64,000 bases of DNA, taken from Mesorhabditis belari (taxonomy: Eukaryota; Nematoda; Chromadorea; Rhabditida; Rhabditidae). Below, piece by piece: positions 1 through 11,017 of this stretch (the stretch's first letter is position 1; every line of letters starts with the position of its first letter). The notes beneath the pieces were generated by a model that saw nothing but the letters and a program-made list of their open reading frames with translations, did not search any database and was not told the origin of the DNA. A program made the position numbers and the translations under genes. Location of the stretch: NCBI GenBank assembly GCA_958450365.1, contig CAUEEP010000331.1, forward strand, positions 1 through 64,000, in the 5' to 3' direction.

Positions 1-903
1 AAAAAACTGCAGGTTGAGTTCGCTTTTGAGATACGGGAGTGGGACAAATGCAATCTTTTTTTGCGCACCCGGACATTTGCGCACCTTTTTTTGCGCACCT
101 TGCCCATTAGCGCACCTTTCTTCGCATCTTAAAAACCTCTAAAAAGCTAATATTAACGAGGTTGGGAACAATTCGAGGAGATCACCGGACTCGAGTGGAT
201 ATGGTAGCTGAATAAAAAGTGAAATCTGGAATTTTTATTTCACAATTATTTTACAAGAACTTTTGAGGTTTTCAATAACTTTGAAACATTAGTTTCAGAT
301 TGGGTCTTGACGAGTGCTCGAAAGTGAACGCGAGTCGGCTGGATGGTTGCATGAGGCCAGTTGCTCTTGGTCCGAAATGGTGCGTTCGCACTTTTTGTAA
401 GTCCAAGGTACGCTCAGGAAATGAAACTCGAAGCATATGTAGATTAAAAGAACAAATTTCAACTTGCCTAATCATCCAGCAGCAGTGGCAAAGCTAGTGG
501 CACTTACGTGTGTATTTTCTTCTTTAGTACTTCTCTTGTCTATTCTTATTTCATCTTAGTCCTCATGCAGTATGCCAGAAAGGGGGCCTTTATGACCCTA
601 TTACTATTAGTCTAGTTTTTCGATGACTGAACCCGCTGAATTTAAGACTCACAAATTCTTATCTTTATCACATTTTTATTGAGTTTTTGAGCCTCAAGTG
701 CTGTAATTATTGACCACTTGTGTACGACAATGTATTGTAATTACCGGATTACTGGTTAGGGTTAATTGATTTGTGTTTCGATTTCGAGAATTACTGTTTA
801 CTAGACATGCGTCTCCGGACTGGTTGACTGACTAGGGAAAGGCACGAACTTCTTGCTTTCTCGTGAGCTTTCGTCTCCGCTTTCGCTTTCGGCACATCTT
901 ACT
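1..903. other. Intergenic sequence with GCGCACC-type short repeats
   Basis: I see no supported gene here. Positions 56-118 contain three to four close copies of a short unit of the form TTTTTTGCGCACC. A 38-base stretch at about 121-158 recurs with a few mismatches at about 37,145-37,182, and a 20-base piece at 832-851 recurs exactly at 18,879-18,898, so this stretch carries pieces of dispersed repeats. The open frames of 60-70 residues have no splice context or recognisable domain. Confidence 0.6.
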
Positions 904-1519
904 AAATCGAGTCTAAAGATTCAGAATCTGAAATCAAAATCTGGCAAATAAGCTTGAATTGAAATTTCGAAGCTTTAAGAAATTAAAGAAAATTGAATTG
1001 AAGCTTTAAAGGGCGCTTTTCAATGATTGCGGCATAGGCACCGATGGCCGAGTGGATAGTGTGTCGACTTTCGGTAATAGGAATGAGGTTCGATCCCGCA
1101 CTTGGTTTTTTTGTCTCTTTTTCTTTAAATGTAATATTTTACTTTATAACTATTCAATCTAACAAAGCAAAAGGTGATGGTTTAGACGTTAATTTCTATG
1201 AAATAAAATCACGAAGCATCCAAAACAATCAAAAATTTGCGAACACAATGCGAACATCTGATAAAAGCAAAATTCGTGCATTTTTGTTCTAAAAACGATT
1301 TACAGCACAATAAGCAATGTAAAAATTTGTAAAGCATTACATTGAAAGAAATACAAAACCGAAAACAAGAGCGAGAACGAACCACGACCACTATCCACTA
1401 GCCCAACTCTGGCCATATTTTAGCAATTGAAAAGCGCCCTTTAAAGCTTATCTTCTAAATTTCAATTTAAGCTTATTTGGCATATTTTGATTTGGGATTT
1501 GAATCTTTCTACTAGATTT
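904..1519. mobile_element. Foldback (MITE-like) element with long imperfect terminal inverted repeats
   Basis: The left arm (about 904-1027) and the right arm (about 1422-1519) are imperfect reverse complements over roughly 100 bases. The best matched parts are the inner ends, around AAAGGGCGCTTTTCAAT at about 1007-1024 and its complement at about 1425-1443, and the stretch containing GCAAATAAGCTTGAATTGAA at about 943-962. The enclosed 390 bases have no coding capacity that I recognise. Size and structure fit a non-autonomous DNA transposon or foldback element. A tRNA-like module lies just inside the left arm, and a related D-arm-like stretch lies just inside the right arm in opposite orientation. 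I did not establish a target-site duplication. Confidence 0.7.
1040..1112 (+). other. tRNA-like sequence (degenerate, Ser/Leu-type D arm)
   Basis: The sequence GATGGCCGAGTGGATAGTG matches an A box (D arm) of the Ser/Leu type, and GAGGTTCGATCCCGC about 30 bases later matches a B box (T arm). The distal T stem pairs with one mismatch. A full cloverleaf does not form: the anticodon stem is poor and the acceptor stem pairs only partly. I read it as a tRNA-derived relic, or a pol III promoter-like module inside the foldback element, not as a working tRNA. A B box followed by a T run (about 1106-1112) would permit pol III transcription. Confidence 0.3.
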
Positions 1520-1600
1520 CCAAGGGAAGGCCAACTGGGTAAGTAACCACCGTAATTAAATGGTATTTTTTTTATCTCATTTACTTTCCTCATTATAGGA

Positions 1601-1741
1601 ATGCGCCTCATCTGTCTCTTGCGCTTTATCGCTGCCAATCGCTTACTCGCAAATTCTGATCGGTCATTGGGGGTGCGAGAAGAAAAACACGGAGATTCGA
1701 GTGCTTTGGCTGAAGAATCGGAACGGCAATTTGTCTTCTAA
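1601..1741 (+). CDS. Small ORF, possible short secreted peptide (46 codons)
   Basis: I do not recognise this protein. The ATG lies two bases after a good splice acceptor (TTATAG), and a good donor (GGTAAGT) lies about 60 bases upstream, so a two-exon transcript with a non-coding first exon is plausible. The first 18 residues are hydrophobic with one or two basic positions, as in a weak signal peptide. The rest is charged and acidic (REEKHGDSSALAEESE). The stop is followed at once by an AAAG/GTGATAG possible donor, so the ORF could instead be one exon of something longer. It is absent from the longer-ORF set because of its length. Without expression data this is only a candidate. Confidence 0.3.
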   Translation: MRLICLLRFIAANRLLANSDRSLGVREEKHGDSSALAEESERQFVF

Positions 1742-3884
1742 AGGTGATAGTTTCTAGAGATATTGTGATAGAATGTCAAGGATTTATGATCAAGGCAAAA
1801 AGCTTCTTACTCAACTCACCAATAAACGATCCACCGACCACCACCACATCTTTGTCTTGAGCGCTCTCGACAAGCCCTTGCATTTGAGAGAGATTTGAGA
1901 AAGATCAAAAACAAAACACAAACCTCTCTCACATGGTAAAGTCTTTTCCCTACAAATTCCTTGCAGTAAAGGGACTGATCCAGAAGCGATCAGCTTGATT
2001 TGATTCCCAATGATTCTTGGAGATTTTTCTCAATTTTTCATTGAATCAGTAGCCAATCGCCAGTGCTCTCAAAGCTTGCAAACATCCCCTTTCTGGCGCA
2101 CTCACTTCTTCCGCAAAAAGACTAAAGAGTCAAGTTGTTTTTCAAAGTATTCATATTCAAATTTCTATTGAAATTTCCCCTTCTCTAGTGATTGAAATTG
2201 AGTGAAATTGAAGTGAAAACTGTCAAAACCGGGATTGTCATTGTTGAGTGGAATGAATGAATGAATGACTGAATCTCGAGAAAGAAATGAGCCACAAAAG
2301 CCACAAAAGAGAGCCGAGTGCACCTGGCGTTTTTATGTGGAAATTTTTCGAAAAAGAAAGGGCGGATTATTGCAAATGGGTGACACTCATTATGAGTCAC
2401 ATTTCCCTTTACGGAAACGGAATTTTATATTTAATTCTCTATATGAAAATTTACTACATTTCAATTAGACTCAAAAAGGGAGGACAGGTGGAAGAGGAAG
2501 CATTCAACTAAGGCATTTTAGACATATCAATTACAAGATATTCCTTTTGCTCTTGATCTTTTGCTTACTCTTGAACAATTCCAAGATATTTCTTGGAATT
2601 GGAATTGGACTGGTATGGTTCCATATCAATTCTTTACTCAATTTACTCTTTGCTCCGCTCTCACCAACACCTCCTCTCATTCCTCCTGCACGCCGGTTTG
2701 CAGTCAGTCGATGTCTATCAGCAGAGCTCAGTTCTGACAGCAACATCAACGATTGTCACTCCAAAAGTCCGCACTTCCACGCAAATCAGCCGAATTGCAA
2801 AAAGCACCTTTGTCCTTCTATCGGTTACGTAATCCTTTTGCTCTTGATCTTTTGTTTCATTTCCCTATACTGCACCCAGAATATCGTACGATGGACGAGA
2901 GTGGTCAAAGGCCGTTGGAGGCATAAAACGTATCGAAAAGTGGCCGTGAGTCGCAATTCGATGTGGATTCGGCAAATGAGTAGATTAGTTTTTTAGTTTT
3001 TTCTTTGGTTGAAGTCTTTCCTAAACAGTGCCCTTATAAAAATACCGTCGTAGTCTTTTACCATTCCTAAACTGAAACTTAAACCTTCTTTAGATGGCTT
3101 TGTCCGCCCACTTAAAAAACTACCGTATTCAGGTTAGACCTACCCTAGTCGTAGCCTAATCTGCCTGTCCTAAAACTACCTGGCCCGGATCTGACTTGTG
3201 GTCTAATTCTAACTGGCCTGAAGTTCTGGCGCTTCTGTGGGTCCTCTTTTAGAAAGCGCTTTGCTAGAGCCAAAGAATGCATTTAACACTATTCTTTAGC
3301 AAATCCAACCTTCAAATTTGTACTATGTACTACTGGATAGTAAGCCCTCACTATGCTCAATTTCCTTTTTTTCAATTTGTACACTTCTTCCACACGGGTT
3401 CCCTCAATAAAAGTTGAGCTTTGCATTGGATTTCACGCCAATTTTGAAACTAAACCGATTTATCTGAAACAAATAAATTCAAAATGTCGAATCAAAACAA
3501 CAACAGACGAAATATTCTAGAAAAACTATATGATATCAAACGTAAATTTACCAAAAACAATTCAAGGAAATAACAAACCGGAGAGAAACCCCTAGCGAAA
3601 CACGTATCTGATGATATCAAAAACAAACAAATCAGGAAATCAGGAAAATTTCAACAATGTTTCAGACAAAATGTGCAACGATTGAACAACAAAAATAATC
3701 ACTTATTCTGTTGACTGAAGTAGTGGCATGATCGGGATAAAGGCCGAATGTTCCCATTCCTAAAATGAAGAAGTGAAATAAGGCTAGGAAAACACTTATA
3801 GCTATTGTAGCTATGTAGATAAAAATGATGTTTTGGTAAAAAGTTACGGTTTGCAGTTAAGTCTTATTTCCGCATCATCCTATT
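1742..3884. other. Gap with no firm gene
   Basis: About 2.1 kb between the small ORF and the end of SMC5. It contains a tract of GAATGAATGAATGA (2251-2266), a 22-base direct repeat (about 2541 and 2833) and a 149-codon open frame (2547-2996) that is low in complexity and matches nothing I know. A piece near 2085-2110 resembles the arm of the hairpin element at 23,801-23,879. Part of the stretch around 2890-2935 looks like an exon end (residues MDESGQRPLEA then stop), but I could not connect it to others. Confidence 0.5.
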
Positions 3885-4632
<748 letters not shown>

Positions 4633-4639
4633 CTGAAAC

Positions 4640-5119
4640 AAAAAATTGGAACCAATGATCAGTAATTTGAAAACGTGTTTCTTTCTACTGTACTCTATTT
4701 TTATCCAATTTGTCTGGTTTTATATCTTTTGATTTCCTTCGTGAACCATCGCAGAAGCAGACAAGTAGATAGATTGGGTAAAGTAGAGACAAGGTTTACG
4801 GTAGTCTGAAAAAAGGACACATTTGAGGGAACAGAAACATTCCCTAAGCATTTGGTTAAAACATAGATTTTTGAATCAATTGATTCAAAATGTACAGAAA
4901 TCGTTGGCCAATTTTCGAGCATAAACCTTTCACCAAAGCCCAACAAGCTCTCCAAAAAGAAATAATTTGCGAGCGATGGGCAACACGGGAGCTTAATCCC
5001 GCGCAAATATAACCAGTCCGCAGCTCAACAGTTTATTGAATTGAATTAGTCGGGTCGGTGTTTGTTGAATGTTGATTTATTGAATTAGTCGGGTCGGTGT
5101 TTGGATTTTATTTGAAGCG
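4640..5119. other. Gap between the SMC5 C-terminal half and the next gene
   Basis: No convincing coiled-coil exon is visible on the minus strand. A 101-codon minus frame (5006-4701) has neither coil character nor splice support. A 27-base direct repeat containing GAATTAGTCGGGTCGGTGTT occurs at about 5042-5068 and 5076-5102, immediately before the start codon of the plus-strand gene. Confidence 0.5.
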
Positions 5120-6019
5120 ATGCAATCGATTTTTATTCTCTCGTGCTTTTGCATCGGCGCTTTGCTGACCGTTCCGCTTGGAGAACTTGCAAGTTTTAGG
5201 GCAATTAAGGTTACAGTAAGTGAATCTGCTTTAACAACCATTTCAAGTTGTTATTAGGCAGAAGACCGTTCCAAACAAAAGACTTTTACTTTGACCAAAC
5301 TTTCCAATTTCTATCCTAGGTTGTTCGCAAAGCCAAACGAGCCGACGTCACGGTGACAACGACGGCCACAACTGCCGAATCGATGCGGCCACATTGGCAA
5401 AGATTGACAAAGTAGACTTGGTTCCAAAACAAGTCGAATTTGTAACCCTTTAGATTTGCTCTTCACTACCAACTACCGCTCAATCCGCATGTCAGCAGAT
5501 CCGGGACACAATCAACAATCAAGCTTCAGCTGATCAAAGGCATATACTGGTGAGTGAAATTCTATACTTTTTACTGAAATTACTCAAACTGGAGACGCTA
5601 ACGAAAAATAAGTTGAGCAAGGCGGAGCTACTGCATCTGAAGGAAATAGAGCGGGTTTGCTTACCCAATTTATTTTTAGTTAGGCAGTACTGATACTATT
5701 AAGACCATAATAAATTTGAGGAACCACACTTTAGCAAGTTGTTTCAGGACTTCGAAGAATACAAAATCCCGAAAGATGCTGATGAAGTTGAGCGTTTGGT
5801 CGTTGACGAGGAGACGCAAATTCAACTTATTCAGGGTGGCGGCGTAGGGACAATTCATGTATGTTTGTTAATTGTGATTATCTACTTGCTTTCTTTCAGG
5901 ACCTCACACGTCTCGAGCAATTGAAGCGACAAATGGCCCAAAACGAGCTGAGGAAGGCGACCGCCACGGAGACTTTCAAGGAATACGAGGCAAAGCTCGG
6001 CGAAGCGGTTGACAAGTGA
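5120..6019 (+). CDS. Small secreted, charged helical protein (unrecognised)
   Basis: The start ATG begins a strong signal peptide (MQSIFILSCFCIGALL, then basic and charged residues) that ends at a GTAAGT donor (about 5216). Later exons are clear: 5535-5552 ends at GTGAGT; 5614-5655 encodes LSKAELLHLKEIER; 5749-5859 encodes DFEEYKIPKDADEVERLVVD and following residues; 5902-6019 encodes LTRLEQLKRQMAQNEL... then stop. The last three join in phase. The phase of the middle exons (5321-5560) is ambiguous by eye, so the exact protein is uncertain. The mature part is short, lysine/glutamate-rich and probably alpha-helical, as in many nematode secreted proteins. I recognise no family. It lies between the two SMC5 halves and is convergent with the secreted-protein gene at 6094-7121, whose stop codon is about 75 bases away. 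Confidence 0.6.
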
Positions 6020-6093
6020 GTGAGACGCACAAAAAGTTATTCAGTTTATCGTAAAATGCAAAACACAATAAGAAATCATCATCCTATTGTAGC

Positions 6094-7121
6094 TCATTGG
6101 TTGGCCGTTCCGTGGATGATCGACTTGACTTTTTCCTTGAAGTCGTGCAGGGCGGTTTTAACGGAGGCGTCGGTATTGAGTAGTTCGTAAGAGTTAGGGC
6201 AGATTTTGTTTCATAGATCATTTTAAAGCTCATTTTAAAGGAATCCACTCCACTAACTTTCCCATCTTCTCCTTCGGTGTCATCGTGTCGTTGCGCCTCA
6301 GTGGCCAGCTTGCCACTTCCGGGTTCGTTTGTTGAAGTTGAGCTATTTCCTAGTACCTTTTGAAATCCAACTTTCCTTCATTTAAAACCTGATTGATGGC
6401 GGCCATCTGAGCGTCGGTTGGCTTCTTGAATTCGTGGTGTTGCTGAGTGGTGTCCTGTCGCTTGCGACGGTTAACGGTTTTCTAAATTGAGCTCTGCTAA
6501 TTAAATCTCTTGTAATCTATTCCTGGTTTAGGTTTTAAAGATATGGTTTTGTATACGTAAACCTCAAAAAATATACTTTTCTGAAAGTTTACCTCAGCCA
6601 TCTCTCTCGCTTGCTTAAGTGTCTCGCCCATGTTCGGGTCGGCTTCCAACGCGCTGCTCATGTCCTTTTCAAACTCCGCGATTTCAAACTCCGGGTTGCT
6701 CTCGAGTTCGCGAGGGTTGCTCTCGAGACTTCGGATTTGATCAACCTACAATGATTTATTTAAGCTGCCGTAATCTCAATGAATACTGTAAGATTGTTAA
6801 GCTTACCTCTGCTTCGACTTGCTCCTTGTTCAGCGCACTATTCTCGCCCTTGTTTTTCTCGAAGGCCTCCTTGACTCGGTTGACGAAAGTTTTCTCGGGA
6901 CTCAACGCGTTTTCTTCCTAAATGTTTTCACATTTAGGAAGAAATTTAAATTTAAAGTTGTTATACACTTCTAAAACACTACAAAGTTCTAGTACGCCAA
7001 AAAGTATTCAACAGAGCACCTGAGCGATTTTCTGCTTGGCCTCCTCGGTGATCTCGGGTTCCGTCGGGGCTTGAGCGGCAACGATTGGCAAAAGAAGTGC
7101 AATCACAAATAGAGATTTCAT
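6094..7121 (-). CDS. Small secreted, charged helical protein (unrecognised)
   Basis: The ATG at 7121 starts a textbook signal peptide (MKSLFVIALLLPIVAAQ). Exons on the minus strand: 7121-7020, 6917-6807, 6745-6593, 6481-6357, 6315-6258, then a last exon ending TGA at 6094. The first five join in phase; the last acceptor is not clear because no AG lies close enough upstream. The mature protein is acidic and basic in turns, rich in E and K, mostly helical, and carries a dibasic RRKR site near residue 125 where a propeptide could be cleaved. Its last segment (LHDFKEKVKSII...) is amphipathic. This resembles small secreted nematode proteins in general; I do not assign a family. It lies between the SMC5 halves on the same strand as SMC5, so it is either nested in an SMC5 intron or separates two SMC5 fragments. 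Confidence 0.7.
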
Positions 7122-7660
7122 TTTTTCAGATTGAACAAAGTTGTGATCTGATTCTCGGTATTGCCGAGAAGAGTGATTTCATACCCCACTTTATTCCCTC
7201 AATTGGATCGGGGTCAAAACTGGTTCCTGGGACAGTTAACTCCTGATTCACCCCAATTTGCTAGGTGTTTATGATGGAATATGTAGACGAAAACAAAGCT
7301 TTATTGATTTATTAAGATTTATTTTTTTTGCAAAAGTTTAGTTATGAATTGAATTAATCGCTTAAAAACGGCTTGTCTTGAACTTTGTTTTTTGTATAAA
7401 CATAGTACAATGTCTGGCGGATAATTGGTCTCGGTCGATTGCGCGCACAAATCGTTTTGTGCCGCACTCGATTGGGTTTTTGCCGAGTTCACGGTCAACT
7501 TTATCCCCAGTCAATCATTTGGAGAATTTTTTAAAAGCTTTGAGTCATCATTGAAACGTATTTTAGTAAACAGATTTGGTCTTTGAAGCATATTTTTGGT
7601 AACTTTAGTGGAAATGTTCTGACGCAACTTATCACAAAATTTATTAATTTAGTTTTAAGT
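7122..7660. other. Gap next to the SMC5 N-terminal half
   Basis: Minus-strand frames here are open for 40-50 codons (for example around 7480-7360) and one could be the end of the hinge region, but none has a clear splice site pair. I see no secure exon. Confidence 0.4.
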
Positions 7661-10600
7661 CTAGTTGGATGGCACGAGGCCAATGATTTTCATCTGTGCA
7701 TCCTCAAGAGCCTCCTGATCGGCGGTGAGACACGGGCGGTCGCTTGTTTGATCTGAAGTGGGAAAATATTTAGCAATAGTGACTTAAAGCCTGCAAAACT
7801 TTACCCCAAACATCATTACTACAAGAAAACTCTAATTGAGTGATTTTGATGTTGAGATGAAAACTTGGAGTTCGTTTAGAGGTTAACTAACAATCTCACA
7901 TATCTTGTCGATTCAGGGTTAAAACTATCTTGGAATCTAGTCAAAAATTCTGCCTCTGTATTGATTTACTAAGATCTTTTTAGCTTCTAGACGGATTAGA
8001 ATGGCTGCAAGACTTTCTATACTTAAGTCTCAAGTTATGATACTTGTTTCAAGTATCATAACTTGAGACTTAAGTATATGTTATGATACTAAAAACAAGT
8101 ATCAAGTTATGATACTTGTTTTTAGTTTTTCATTGACACCAACATATTCGATAACGTTTTCACAAAACCTCACCGAGCAACCCTGAGCTAAGAAGACGCG
8201 AATCACATTGTTACACTCAATCACGTCCAACATTGTGCCGAGAATTCCGATTTGACGCGCCTCTTCGGGATCTCGAATTCGGTCAGCTTTGAAGGCACAC
8301 GGTCTAACTGAAAATAATGGACGGCTACTTGCTATTTATAAGAGACATTCTATCGCAGAGAATACGGTATCTAGAAAGTTAACACTTACCATTGCGTTAT
8401 CCACGACAGTAGTGTTGATTTTGGAAAAACGTTCGGTGAGCTTCAATTCATCATCTTTGCATCCGAAGATGAATGTAGTTCCATCACGAGCCTGCAACAC
8501 GTTCGACAATAGCGTCAACTCGTTGTCCCCGGCACGAATTTTAATCTGAAAAACTTGTTCGACTAACGTTTACTAAGAAACTAACTTACATCAATCATTG
8601 GCACATAAATCGGACGTCTGAATTCCTTGACTCTCGTATTTGTAGTACCTAAACTACCTTATAAAGCAAAATAAAAACCATGAACAGACATGTAAGCATC
8701 ACGAGCTTGTCCGATGTTGGGCAACTGGTTGAGCCGTTCGCGTAACAAATTCTCGTTCCTTTCCTGTACCTCACCGGCTTCTAAACGTAGTATATTTAAT
8801 GGGTTTAATGACATAGCTTTGGAACTAGTGTCTAACGTCTGTCTATTTTAAGGTCTTTAGTTCTTGAAATTGAGAACCGCTCACTTCGTCTTTGTGCATT
8901 GGATTCGAAGATCGCGTTCTTCAATTGTTGTTCAGGACTTCCAATATCGGCAAAAAGTCACTGGAGATCCTGCTGCTTTTGTCGAACTTCAGCTTCACAA
9001 GGCTAAATTAGAGTGCAGGGTGATTGGAAGTGTAAGTACTTTATTATAAACTTCAACTCCGGTTCAATCTTCACCAGCAAACAAACCTTCAAAACGTCTC
9101 GTTCACTCTGCGCACTCTCCAGCGCTTCTTTAGCATTTGTAACCGCGGCTTGCATCTGGTTCAAACTAAAATGGAAAAAGTAGATTCTTTAACTCATTCA
9201 AAACGCTATCCTAAAAAAGCAATCACAAAAACACACTTCTGCTCCCAGCTTCTCAATCGTCCCTTCTCTTGGTTCAGCTTGTCGGTGATGTCCCTCATCT
9301 AAACTTTCAATACAAAAAAAATGCAAGATACTCCAACTTGTATATTGTACCAACGCGGGTCCTCTTTCTCCTCCATCTTCTGCGTTGACTCTCGTATTTG
9401 TTGTTCCTAAATTTGAAAATTATTGGATAAGGGCTAGGATCATTACGTGTTCACGACGCCTCTCCTTGCACTCGCCATAACTTTTTTCCAACTTCTTCTC
9501 TTCCTTTTTGTGGGTCTAAAAGATAGATAAAATTTTTGTGGAAACAATCAGAGTTTGGATTAATCTTGTTACTTGTTAATCTTGATTAATGACTTCGGCA
9601 ACTTTCTCCTTCAGTTCGTTTACTCCCTGAGCCGCCTTTCTGTACTTTTCTTCCGCTTTTGTGAAAGCCTAGATGAATGATTAAATTGGCTTAAACACTC
9701 CATACTTACCAAAATTGCGGCCTTTCTCCGCAACACTTGGATGCGTCCCACCATCGACTCCTGTTTCTTGTACGACTCGACCTTTGGCGGTGCGACGATC
9801 TCATTTTGATGCTAAATAAATCAAAAATACACGTTAGTTAAGAAGCTAAGAAACACACCTCCAAAGCACTTTGATATTCCTGAACACCGAGCTTTAAATC
9901 TTTCTCGCGTGCTTTCTCTCTCAACCCATCGTGCATCCGCAAAAGTGTCAAATCACCAGCCTACAATTGATAAATGTTAGCTCTTAAAGTTGAATGCCCA
10001 CAAACCTTTTGTGTATTGATGAGCAATTCTTTTGGATCCTGTGCGGCGAAGCTTTTCACTTTGTCCTGAGCGAGGAATGTGCACGGATTCTCAATCTGAA
10101 TAGCGAACATCGTTATGCGTATTATGAGTATTTGATCATACCTGAATATTGTAATGCCTGAGCAACGGCTGTACGAGTCGCTTGCTTTCCGTCGATAAAG
10201 TACTCAACCTTTCCCTTTTCAGTACTTCGATCGATAACGGTACGAAACCGAGTCACTCCAAGGGCCTTGACTTGTCAGAGCTAAAGAAATCCGTTGAAGT
10301 CTGAACGCGAAAGGCAATTTACACTGTAACTTCCACGAAGCCCCGGCTCGCATTGTGTTTGATGTAGTCGGCAAAGCGCCCGGAGCGGCCGAGAAGCTAA
10401 ACAGGAACGTTTTCACCCAGTAGTCAAGTTTTGTTTAGCTATCTGCCAACTTAAGCTATGGCACATGCAAAAACTTTCATTTAACACACCTCTGGACGGC
10501 CGCCCATCGCCAAACAGATTCCACAAATGATGCTGCTTTTTCCGGAGCCGTTCGGTCCAATCAGAACGTTGAGCTTCGGGCCGGCTTCCATGAAAACGTG

Positions 10601-11017
10601 GTTGAAGGTCCTAAATAATGAAATGTTTAGCTTGTCTTTTTACCACTGAATTAGCTATTAGGCTTGGGTTAGTAATAATTTTCATGAGCTAGTAACAACT
10701 ATGATTGAGTACCAGTGACACTTGTCAGCCAACCGGCCCAACAGCTCTTTTTGACTTTATAACAACTTGATTAAAGACTTTAAAAGGTTTCAATACGTGG
10801 ACATTTTGAATTTATCAAAAACAACCTTTACAATCACGTTATTGAACCTTTTAACAATTCAAATAGCAAGTTATTAAAAAACCCATAGGAACTGCGTGAA
10901 TTCGATAGGTTTCAGTGAGCCATCTGGGTAGGGCAACGACTCAAAAGCGGTTTGGTTGATGTTCATCTCGCGCGCCTCGGGAAATGGATCATCGTCCTCT
11001 TTTCGTCCACGACGCAT
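7661..11017 (-). CDS. smc-5: SMC5, N-terminal half (Walker A head, first coil, hinge)
   Basis: Minus-strand exons begin with ATG at 11017. Exon 1 (11017-10883) gives the acidic leader and IEFTQFLW. Exon 2 (10610-10490) holds Walker A, GPNGSGKSS, then GICLAMGGRPE. Exon 3 (about 10396-10323) has LLGRSGRFADYIKHN. The exon at 10095-10006 has IENPCTFLAQDKVKSFAAQ, the SMC5 D-K-V signature region. Coiled-coil exons run 9960-9860, 9811-9710, 9668-about 9590 and on to about 8870. Hinge exons include about 8630-8592, 8546-8391 and 8303-8174 (GILGTMLDVIECNN). An exon ending TAG at 7661 reads ADQEALEDAQ but does not join in phase to the hinge exon. SMC5 is about twice as long as this; the second coil is missing and the C-terminal head is at 3885-4632. 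An apparent frame change near 10142 and an in-frame TGA at 8960-8958 are reported as findings. Confidence 0.85.
8019..8115. repeat. Two adjacent hairpins in an SMC5 intron
   Basis: Positions 8019-8046 and 8050-8077 are a perfect inverted repeat of 28 bases with a 3-base loop (arm end TTATGATACTTG). Next to it, 8089-8103 and about 8111-8125 form a second perfect inverted repeat of 15 bases, using the same TTATGATACTTG word. The shared word suggests that one hairpin arose from the other. Confidence 0.85.

Noticed and set aside
626..646. Short match to the 5' end of 28S rRNA (ACCCGCTGAATTTAAG)
   Set aside because: Only about 16 bases match and the flanks do not continue as rRNA. It may be chance or a tiny relic.
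1209..1391. Minus-strand ORF across the foldback element
   Set aside because: Falls in the element's interior and arms, without domain or splice sites.
2547..2996. 149-codon plus-strand ORF
   Set aside because: Composition and lack of any motif suggest chance; it also contains a direct repeat.
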